Positions 17,951-24,685 of a stretch of 64,000 nucleotides of DNA are shown piece by piece. The first letter of the stretch is position 1. Every line of letters begins with the position of its first letter. This stretch comes from Nonomuraea jabiensis (GTDB lineage Bacteria > Actinomycetota > Actinomycetes > Streptosporangiales > Streptosporangiaceae), in contig NZ_JACHMB010000001.1 of assembly GCF_014204795.1 (NCBI RefSeq), forward strand, positions 7,204,501 to 7,268,500, given 5' to 3'. A model generated the notes under the pieces. It saw only the letters and a list, made by a program, of their open reading frames with translations. It did no database searches and had not been told where the DNA came from. Made by a program: the position numbers and the translations under genes.

Positions 17951-18796
17951 TCAGCAATCGGGCTGTTCCAGCCGCTGCCGTGCCCGTTCCACCTCGGCCG
18001 GCAGTTCCCGCCGCTCGGCCAGGGCCCGCGACAGCCTCGGCACGGCCGTACGCAGGCCCTCCCAGCCCGCCGGGCCGGCGCGGAGCGCGGCGAGCGAGCG
18101 CCGCGCCACCACCCGCCACGGGCGGCGCAGCACCGCGGTCAGCACGGCGTTGCGGGTGGCCAGCACCTGCCTGCCGCGCGGGTCCCTGGGCCGGGGCGGG
18201 TGGTGGTGGGCCACGACGTCGTCCACGTACGCCAGCCCCCACCCCTTCGCGGCCAGGTCCACGGCCAGCCGCTCCTCCTCGCCGAAGAAGAAGATCACGT
18301 CGTCGAACCCGCCCGCCTCCAGAAACGCCTCCTTGCGCACCACCGCCGCGAACGCCAGGAAGCCCAGCACGCTCGGCCCCGGCAGGTCCGGCTCCACGCC
18401 GAGCGGCGAGTCGCGCATCGCCTCCGACACCGTGTCCAGGCGCTCCTCCGGTCCCACCAGCACGCGTGCCCCCAGGACGGCCAGCCGCGGATGCGCGTCC
18501 AGCACGTCCGCGGCCCGCTCCAGCGCCCCTGGCGCCCACCAGGAGTCGTCGTCGGCGAAGGCCACGTACGGGGTCTCGGCCAGGCGGACGCCCAGGTTGC
18601 GGCCCGGCGCCCCCAGGTTCCTGCCCGCCTCCACCACGTGAACGTCCGGGAAGTGGCGCCGTACGAACGCCGCCGTCCCGTCGGTGGAGCCGTTGTCGAC
18701 GAGGATGACCGGGCGCGGGTGCAGTGGAAGCGTGCGGGCGAGCACCCGCAGCCTGTCCTTGCTGGCCACGACGACGGTGACGCGCGGATCGTTCAC
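17951..18796 (-). CDS. Family 2 glycosyltransferase
   Basis: A 281-residue GT2 enzyme with a GT-A fold. It shows the nucleotide-binding start RVTVVVASKDR, ILVDNGSTDGTAAF, the DXD-type metal site in VAFADDDSWW, and FEEEER-like acidic residues (FFFGEEERLAVDLAAKGW) near the acceptor site. It lacks membrane segments. GTG 18796 (VNDPRVTV) is chosen because the upstream in-frame extension is not glycosyltransferase-like and overlaps the TetR gene. Donor and acceptor sugars cannot be told. It is divergent from the TetR gene. Confidence 0.85.
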   Translation of the reverse strand: MNDPRVTVVVASKDRLRVLARTLPLHPRPVILVDNGSTDGTAAFVRRHFPDVHVVEAGRNLGAPGRNLGVRLAETPYVAFADDDSWWAPGALERAADVLDAHPRLAVLGARVLVGPEERLDTVSEAMRDSPLGVEPDLPGPSVLGFLAFAAVVRKEAFLEAGGFDDVIFFFGEEERLAVDLAAKGWGLAYVDDVVAHHHPPRPRDPRGRQVLATRNAVLTAVLRRPWRVVARRSLAALRAGPAGWEGLRTAVPRLSRALAERRELPAEVERARQRLEQPDC

Positions 18797-18867
18797 AGAG
18801 AGCCACTTACCGGGCGGCGCTCTCTTACTCCTCGGTTGACGCGCTCTCCGGAAAGGGGTATCAAGGG

Positions 18868-18903
18868 CGGTAACAGCGTTACCGAAAGGAAACGGCGTTA
18901 CCG
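18868..18903 (+). promoter_or_regulatory. Likely TetR operator overlapping the regulator's own start
   Basis: CGGTAAC-AGC-GTTACCG (18868-18884) is a perfect 7-bp inverted repeat. A further half-site GTTACCG occupies 18897-18903 and shares its last base with the GTG start. Sites of this form next to a TetR gene normally serve for autorepression. The distance leaves almost no leader, so the operator probably covers the promoter. Confidence 0.65.
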
Positions 18904-19580
18904 TGAGCACTGCATACCAGCAGGCCCAGCAGGAGGGGCAGAGCGTCGTGCGGGCCGCGATCCTCGACGCCGCCACGCACCTGCTCGCCACCGAGGGGCC
19001 GGCGGCGCTGACCGTGCGGCGGATCTCCGGCGAGGTCGGCTGCTCGACCAAGGTGATCTACACGCTGTTCGGCGGCAAGGACGGGCTCAGCCAGGCGGTG
19101 TGGCTGGAGGGGTTCGCGCGGTTCGAGCGGTGGATGCTCGAGGTGATGGGGCCGGACGATCCGCTGACCACGCTGCGCAACGGCCTGGTGGCCTACCGCG
19201 CCTACGCGCTGGCCGAACCCGACTATTACCGGGTCATGTTCCAGGGCGCGATGCCGGGGTTCAAGCCGGACCAGGAGTCGGTGCAGGCCGCCAAACGGAC
19301 GTTCGACCTGCTGCTGCGGTGCGTGGAGGAGTGCCTGGAGGCGGGGGCGCTGCGCGGGGGAGCGGCCCAGGAGATCGCCGATGTGCTGTGGATGGCCATG
19401 CACGGCGCCGTAAGTCTGGAAATTTCTGGCTATTTCGATCCCGACGAGGTGGCACAGCGCTACCAGCTGCTCTGCGCCTCGGTCCTCGCGCCCTTCCTGG
19501 CCCACGACGCCCGCGACACCCACGGCGCCCACGGCGCCCACGGCGCCCGCGGCGCCCACGACGAGAGGAACGTGACATGA
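18903..19580 (+). CDS. TetR/AcrR family transcriptional regulator
   Basis: A 225-residue one-component repressor. The N-terminal helix-turn-helix is RAAILDAATHLLATEGPAAL followed by TVRRISGEVGCSTKVIYTLFGGKDGL. The C-terminal ligand domain (about residues 75-200) resembles the TetR_C_33/WHG type (YRAYALAEPDYYRVMF). The tail contains HGAHGAHGARGAHDERN from a 9-bp repeat. The stop overlaps the carotenoid-oxygenase start (ATGA), so the regulator and enzyme are co-translated, and the enzyme substrate or product is a good candidate ligand. Confidence 0.9.
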   Translation: MSTAYQQAQQEGQSVVRAAILDAATHLLATEGPAALTVRRISGEVGCSTKVIYTLFGGKDGLSQAVWLEGFARFERWMLEVMGPDDPLTTLRNGLVAYRAYALAEPDYYRVMFQGAMPGFKPDQESVQAAKRTFDLLLRCVEECLEAGALRGGAAQEIADVLWMAMHGAVSLEISGYFDPDEVAQRYQLLCASVLAPFLAHDARDTHGAHGAHGARGAHDERNVT

Positions 19581-20932
19581 CCCCCTTCACCGGCGGGTTC
19601 GCGCCCGTGACCGATGAGATCACGGCCTTCGACCTGGAGGTCACCGGCCGCGTCCCGGCCGAGCTGAACGGCCGCTACCTGCGCAACGGCCCCAACCCGC
19701 TCAGCCTCGACGACCCCACGGCCAGCCACCTGTTCCTCGGCGAGGGCATGGTGCACGGCGTGCGGCTGCGCGACGGCCGCGCCGAGTGGTACCGCAACCG
19801 CTGGGTACGCAGCGCCCGCGTCGCCGAACGGCTCGGCGAGCCGCCCCGGCCGGGGCCGCTGCACAAGAACTGGGACTTCGCCGCCAACACGCACGTCATC
19901 GGGCTGGCCGGGCGCACGTTCGCGACCGTCGAGGCGGGGCCCCTGCCGTACGAGCTGGACTACGAGCTCGACACCGTCGGCACCTGCGACTTCGACGGCG
20001 GCCTGCCCGGCGGGTTCGCCGCGCACACCCACCTCGACCCGGCCAGCGGCGAGCTGCACGCGCTGGCCTACTTCTTCGGCTGGGACCACCACCAGCACAT
20101 CGTGATCAACCCCGAGGGCTCGGTGACGCGGACCACGGACATCCCGATCGCCGACGCCCCGATGCTGCACGACTTCGCGCTCACCGAGCGGTACGTCGTG
20201 ATCTACGACCTGCCGGTCACGTTCAGCCAGGCCCACGCGGAGCAGGGCGTGCCGCTGCCGTACGCGTGGAACGACGCCCGCGGCGCCCGGCTCGGGCTCA
20301 TGTCGCGCGAGAGCGGCGACGTGCGGTGGGTGGAGGTGGACCCGTGCTGGGTGTTCCACACGCTCAACGCCTACGACGACGGCGACGAGGTGGTCGTGGA
20401 CGTGGTCCGCTACCCCAAGCGGTTCGTGGACGCCCGGCTCGACCTGGGCGGCCTGCCGACGCTCGACCGGTGGACGATCGACCCGGCCGCCGGCAAGGTC
20501 CGGCGGACGCGGCTGGACGACCGGCCGCAGGAGTTCCCGCGCATGGACGAGCGCCGCACCGGCCGGCCGTACCGCTACGGCTACACCTCGGCCGCCCGCG
20601 ACCTCAAGAACGTGCTCTACCCGGCCGACACCGAGCTGGAGGACCTGCCCGACCAGGCCTTCGACAACACGCTCATCAAGCACGACCTGGTGCGGGGGAC
20701 GCAGGAGTGGCGGCAGTTCGGGCGGGGCGCGTACGTCGGCGAGCCCGCGTTCGTGGCCTCCGGCGCGGCCGAGGACGACGGGTACGTGCTCGTCCTCGTC
20801 AACAACGAGGCCAGGGGAGCGGCCGACCTGGTGATCCTCTCCGCGCTGGACTTCACCGGCGAGCCGGTCGCCACCGTCCACCTGCCGGCCCGCGTCCCGC
20901 TCGGCTTCCACGGAAGCTGGATCGCCGACTGA
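19577..20932 (+). CDS. Carotenoid cleavage oxygenase (RPE65/CCO family)
   Basis: A 451-residue non-heme iron dioxygenase with a seven-bladed propeller fold. The family opening LNGRYLRNGPNP is present. The four iron-binding His positions are visible: AAHTH (about 150), LHDFAL (198), FHTLNAY (261) and GFHGSW (445). Bacterial members split carotenoids, apocarotenals or stilbene-like phenylpropanoids, and the substrate cannot be read here. ATG 19577 overlaps the TetR stop and follows GAGAGGAA. No carotenoid synthesis gene lies in the window. Confidence 0.9.
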   Translation: MTPFTGGFAPVTDEITAFDLEVTGRVPAELNGRYLRNGPNPLSLDDPTASHLFLGEGMVHGVRLRDGRAEWYRNRWVRSARVAERLGEPPRPGPLHKNWDFAANTHVIGLAGRTFATVEAGPLPYELDYELDTVGTCDFDGGLPGGFAAHTHLDPASGELHALAYFFGWDHHQHIVINPEGSVTRTTDIPIADAPMLHDFALTERYVVIYDLPVTFSQAHAEQGVPLPYAWNDARGARLGLMSRESGDVRWVEVDPCWVFHTLNAYDDGDEVVVDVVRYPKRFVDARLDLGGLPTLDRWTIDPAAGKVRRTRLDDRPQEFPRMDERRTGRPYRYGYTSAARDLKNVLYPADTELEDLPDQAFDNTLIKHDLVRGTQEWRQFGRGAYVGEPAFVASGAAEDDGYVLVLVNNEARGAADLVILSALDFTGEPVATVHLPARVPLGFHGSWIAD

Positions 20933-20993
20933 GCCGGACACGGTAGCCTCTTCAGGTTGGGGTTCTTGAGAAGCTCGTGAAGAGGGAGAGGCC

Positions 20994-21650
20994 GTGACCG
21001 GTCTGGTCGTCGCCATGGACGGCCCTTCGGGGTCGGGTAAGTCGAGCGCGTCGCGCGGGGTCGCCCGGGCGCTGGGCCTGCGCTACCTCGACACCGGGGC
21101 GATGTACCGGGCGATGACCTGGTGGATGCTCCGGCAGTCCGTCGACCTGACCGACCCCGCCGCCGTGGCGGCCCGCTGCGGCGAGCCGCGCATCGAGTCC
21201 GGCACCGACCCCGACGGCCCCACGATCCACGTCGACGGCGTCGACGTGGCGGGTCCGATCAGGGAGTCCGAGGTCACCGGCGCCGTCTCCGCCGTGGCCG
21301 CCGTCCCCGAGGTCCGGGCCCGCCTGGTCGCGCTCCAGCGGGAGCTCATCGGGGCCGGTGACATCGTGGTCGAAGGCCGCGACATCGGCACGGCCGTCTG
21401 GCCCGAAGCCGCCGTCAAGGTCTACCTGACGGCCAGCCCGGAGGCCCGTGCCCAGCGGCGCAGCGCCGAGCTGGCCGGCTCGACGGTGGCGGCGCAGCAG
21501 GAGGCCATGGCCAAGCGTGACACCCTCGACTCGACCCGCAAGACGGACCCACTCTCGATGGCGGATGGCGCCGTCGAGCTCGACACCACGCCGTTGACCC
21601 TGGAAGAGGTCATCGCCGAGGTGTTGAGACTGGTCAAGGAGCGCACCTGA
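20994..21650 (+). CDS. cmk: Cytidylate kinase
   Basis: A 218-residue enzyme that phosphorylates CMP and dCMP to the diphosphates. The P-loop is MDGPSGSGKSSASRGVARALG. LRYLDTGAMYRAMTW and VVEGRDIGTAVWPEA are the CMP-binding and lid-proximal signatures, and an Arg-rich segment follows (ASPEARAQRRSAEL). The start is GTG 20994 behind AGAGGGAGAGG. It resumes the conserved block interrupted after tyrA and lies 31 bases upstream of der. Confidence 0.95.
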   Translation: MTGLVVAMDGPSGSGKSSASRGVARALGLRYLDTGAMYRAMTWWMLRQSVDLTDPAAVAARCGEPRIESGTDPDGPTIHVDGVDVAGPIRESEVTGAVSAVAAVPEVRARLVALQRELIGAGDIVVEGRDIGTAVWPEAAVKVYLTASPEARAQRRSAELAGSTVAAQQEAMAKRDTLDSTRKTDPLSMADGAVELDTTPLTLEEVIAEVLRLVKERT

Positions 21651-21681
21651 CAGGTGCGGTACTCGCAAAGGATGAAATTTC

Positions 21682-23073
21682 GTGCCAACGGGGGATTGGG
21701 TCGAGGCCGGCCTCGACGACCTTGAGATCACCGAGCACGGCGACACTACGCCGTTGCCGGTCGTCGCCATCGTGGGGCGGCCGAATGTCGGCAAGTCCAC
21801 GCTGGTCAACCGCATCATCGGCCGCCGCGAGGCGGTCGTGGAGGACGTGCCGGGCGTCACGCGCGACCGGGTCACGTACGACGCCAACTGGCGTGGCCGC
21901 CGCTTCACGGTGGTCGACACCGGCGGCTGGGACCCCGACGCCACCGGGATGAACCTGCGCATCGCCGAGCAGGCCCAGGTCGCCGTCGAGCTGGCGGACG
22001 TGATCGTGTTCGTCGTCGACGCCACCGTGGGCGCGACCGACGCCGACGAGATCGTGGGCTCGGTGCTGCGGCAGTCCGGCAAGCCGGTCGTCCTGGCCGC
22101 CAACAAGGTCGACAACCAGCAGCTCGAGCTGGAGGCCGCCGCGCTGTGGTCGCTCGGCCTCGGCGAGCCGTACCCCGTCTCGGCCCTGCACGGGCGCTCC
22201 AGCGGCGACCTGCTCGACGTGGTGCTCGACGCGCTGCCCGAGACGCCCGCGCTCGGCTTCGAGACCGAGCGCGGCCCGGCCCGCGTCGCGCTGCTCGGCA
22301 AGCCCAACGTCGGCAAGTCCTCGCTGCTCAACAAGCTCGCCGGCGAGGAGCGGGTGCTGGTCGACCCGATGGCCGGCACCACCCGCGACCCGGTCGACGA
22401 GCTGATCGAGCTGGGCGGGCGCACCTGGCGGTTCGTCGACACGGCCGGCATCCGGCGGCGCGACCGCGAGCTGCAGGGGGCCGACTTCTACGCGGCCATG
22501 CGCACCCGCGCCGCGCTGGAGCGCACCGAGGTGGCCGTCGTGCTCATCGACGCCAGCCAGCCCCTCACCGAGCAGGACCTGCGCATCATCGGCCTGGTCA
22601 TCGAGTCGGGCCGGGCGATGGTGGTGGCCTTCAACAAGTGGGACCTGGTCGACGAGGACCGCCGCTACTACCTGGAGAAGGAGATCGACCGGCAGCTCGT
22701 GCGCACCCCGTGGGCGCTGCGGGTCAACATCTCCGCCCTGACGGGGCGGCACATCGACCGGCTGGTGCCCGCCCTGGAGAAGGCGCTCGACTCCTGGTCC
22801 ACCCGGGTGCCCACCGCCCGCCTCAACGCGTTCCTGACAGAGCTGGTGCAGCAGACGCCGCCGCCGGTGCGGGGCGGGAAGCAGCCCAAGATCCTCTTCG
22901 CCACGCAGGCCTCCGTGGAGCCGCCGAAGTTCGTGCTGTTCACGTCGGGATGGCTGGAGGACACCTACCGGCGCTTCATCGAGCGGCGCATCCGGGAGGA
23001 GTTCGGGTTCGCCGGGTCGCCGATCGAGGTCACGATGAAGATCCGGGAGAAGCGGGCCAAGAAGGACAAGTAG
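21682..23073 (+). CDS. der: Ribosome-assembly GTPase Der (EngA)
   Basis: A 463-residue double-GTPase needed for 50S subunit maturation. The first G domain has GRPNVGKSTLVNRI, DTGGW and NKVD; the second has GKPNVGKSSLLNKLAG, DTAGI and NKWD. The C-terminal KH-like domain (about 370-463) ends FAGSPIEVTMKIREKRAKKDK-like, rich in Lys/Arg. GTG 21682 adds a short leader before the first G domain, usual for actinobacterial Der. Confidence 0.96.
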   Translation: MPTGDWVEAGLDDLEITEHGDTTPLPVVAIVGRPNVGKSTLVNRIIGRREAVVEDVPGVTRDRVTYDANWRGRRFTVVDTGGWDPDATGMNLRIAEQAQVAVELADVIVFVVDATVGATDADEIVGSVLRQSGKPVVLAANKVDNQQLELEAAALWSLGLGEPYPVSALHGRSSGDLLDVVLDALPETPALGFETERGPARVALLGKPNVGKSSLLNKLAGEERVLVDPMAGTTRDPVDELIELGGRTWRFVDTAGIRRRDRELQGADFYAAMRTRAALERTEVAVVLIDASQPLTEQDLRIIGLVIESGRAMVVAFNKWDLVDEDRRYYLEKEIDRQLVRTPWALRVNISALTGRHIDRLVPALEKALDSWSTRVPTARLNAFLTELVQQTPPPVRGGKQPKILFATQASVEPPKFVLFTSGWLEDTYRRFIERRIREEFGFAGSPIEVTMKIREKRAKKDK

Positions 23074-23130
23074 CGCGGCGTCCGGGGGAACGGCTTTGCC
23101 GTTCCCCCGGACCCCGCCGTAGGATCTACG

Positions 23131-23382
23131 GCAACGCGTTGACGGAGACGAGTAGCCAGAGGTCCCGCAGGGGTCTGAGAGAGCCGCCGGTAGCTGCGAA
23201 GGCGGTCCCGTGCTCCGCTGGTGAAGACACTCCCGAGTGCGGGGAGGAAATGCCCCGCCGGTCTGACCCCCGTCATCGGGTCGTCGAGGCCGCCTCCGCT
23301 GAGGCGGCGAAAGTGCGGTGGCACCGGGAGCTCCCTTCTCCCCCGCACTCCCAAGGGGTCATGCAATTCCTCGTGAGGAGCT
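23131..23382 (+). promoter_or_regulatory. T-box riboswitch, Asp (GAC) specifier, translational type
   Basis: This is the leader of the downstream aspartyl-tRNA synthetase. Stem I carries AGTA (23151-23154), the distal AGAGAGCC/GCGAAGGCGGT element, and the specifier loop GTGAA-GAC-ACTCCCGAGTGC, with GAC at 23226-23228. Stem III is CCGCCTC/GAGGCGG (23290-23307). The antisequestrator is complete: helices AGTGCGG/CCGCACT (23312-23318, 23343-23349) and GGGAG/CTCCC (23326-23330, 23338-23342) flank the 7-base bulge TGGCACC (23319-23325). TGGC pairs with GCCA, matching the G73 discriminator of tRNA-Asp. AGCTCC (23329-23334) can instead pair with the Shine-Dalgarno GGAGCT (23377-23382). Uncharged tRNA-Asp should therefore switch translation on. 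Confidence 0.92.
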
Positions 23383-23385
23383 GTA

Positions 23386-24648
23386 ATGATCTCTCGTGTC
23401 ATGTCGGCGGAGCTCGCTGAGCACGCCGGCCAACGAGTGACGATCGCCGGCTGGGTCCATCGCCGCCGGCAGCTGAAATCCGTGTCCTTCCTCGTCGTCA
23501 GGGACCGTACCGGTCTCGCCCAGGTGGTCGCCGCGAGCGACCTGCCCGGCGAGGAGAGCGTCGTCGAGGTCACCGGCACCGTGACGGCCAGCCCGCGGGC
23601 GCCGGGAGGCGTGGAGCTGGTCGAGCCGGAGATCGAGGTGCTGACGGAGCCGTACGCGGCGCCGCCTTTCGACCTCTACCGGCCCGTGGTGTCGGCCGGG
23701 CTGCCGACGATCCTCGACCACGCGCCGGTCGCGCTGCGCCACCCGCTGCTCAGCGCGCCGCTGGAGATCTCGGCCGCGAGCGTGACGGGCTTCCGCGAGA
23801 CGCTCGACGGGCTCGGATTCACCGAGATCCACACGCCGAAGATCGTCGCCTCGGCCACCGAGTCGGGCGCGAACGTCTTCGGCATCGACTACTTCGGCAG
23901 GCGCGCCTACCTCGCCCAGTCGCCGCAGTTCTACAAGCAGGCGATGGTGGGCGTGTTCGAGCGGGTCTACGAGGTCGGTCCCGTCTTCCGCGCCGAGCCG
24001 CACGACACCGTACGCCATCTGGCCCAGTACACCAGCCTCGACGCCGAGCTGGGCTTCGTCCGGGACCACCGGGACGTGATGGCGGTGCTGCGGGAGGTGG
24101 TGGCGGGCATGCTGGAGTCGGTACGGCGCCGCGCCCCGTCCGCCGTCGAACGCGCCGGGGCCATCCTGCCCGAGGTGCCCGCCGAGATCCCGGCCATCCA
24201 CTTCACCGAGGCGCAGGAGCTGACCGGCTCGGACGAGCCGGACCTGTCGCCCGCGCAGGAGCGGTGGCTGTGCGAGTGGGCGGCGAAGGAGCACGGGTCG
24301 GAGTTCCTGTTCGTCACCGGCTACCCGATGTCCAAGCGGCCCTTCTACACCCACCCGGACCCCGCCCGGCCCGGCTACTCCAACGGCTTCGACCTGCTGT
24401 TCAGGGGCTTGGAGCTGGTCACCGGCGGGCAGCGGCTGCACCGCTACCCGGACTACGTGGCCGCGCTGGCCGCCCGGGGCGAGGCCGTGGAACCGTACGA
24501 GGGGTACCTGCAGGCGTTCCGGTACGGGATGCCGCCGCACGGCGGGTTCGCGCTCGGGCTGGAACGGTGGACGGCGCAGCTGACCGGGGCCGCCAACATC
24601 CGCCAGACCACCGCCTTCCCCCGCGACCTGCACCGCCTGTCCCCGTAA
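23386..24648 (+). CDS. aspS: Short archaeal-type aspartyl-tRNA synthetase, probably non-discriminating
   Basis: A 420-residue class IIb synthetase that charges tRNA with Asp. The OB-fold anticodon domain is at about 15-100, and the catalytic domain has motif 2 (YEVGPVFRAE) and motif 3 (GGFALGLERWTAQL). It lacks the roughly 100-residue GAD insertion of the usual bacterial enzyme (about 590 residues), so it is the AspRS2/archaeal form. His25 (GWVHRRR) and Pro73 (RAPGG) match residues known from non-discriminating enzymes such as Deinococcus AspRS2, implying possible Asp-tRNA(Asn) synthesis for GatCAB. ATG 23386 follows GAGGAG at 5 bases and is controlled by the T-box. Confidence 0.88.
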   Translation: MISRVMSAELAEHAGQRVTIAGWVHRRRQLKSVSFLVVRDRTGLAQVVAASDLPGEESVVEVTGTVTASPRAPGGVELVEPEIEVLTEPYAAPPFDLYRPVVSAGLPTILDHAPVALRHPLLSAPLEISAASVTGFRETLDGLGFTEIHTPKIVASATESGANVFGIDYFGRRAYLAQSPQFYKQAMVGVFERVYEVGPVFRAEPHDTVRHLAQYTSLDAELGFVRDHRDVMAVLREVVAGMLESVRRRAPSAVERAGAILPEVPAEIPAIHFTEAQELTGSDEPDLSPAQERWLCEWAAKEHGSEFLFVTGYPMSKRPFYTHPDPARPGYSNGFDLLFRGLELVTGGQRLHRYPDYVAALAARGEAVEPYEGYLQAFRYGMPPHGGFALGLERWTAQLTGAANIRQTTAFPRDLHRLSP

Positions 24649-24657
24649 CCCTGGGCC

Positions 24658-24685
24658 CCTGCGCCCGATCTCATCCGGGCGCAGG
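24658..24685. terminator. Hairpin terminator between convergent genes
   Basis: CCTGCGCCCG (24658-24667) and CGGGCGCAGG (24676-24685) are exact reverse complements around an 8-base loop, 9 bases after the AspRS stop. The right half overlaps the last codons of the convergent exporter gene, so it can serve both directions. No T-run is present. Confidence 0.7.
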
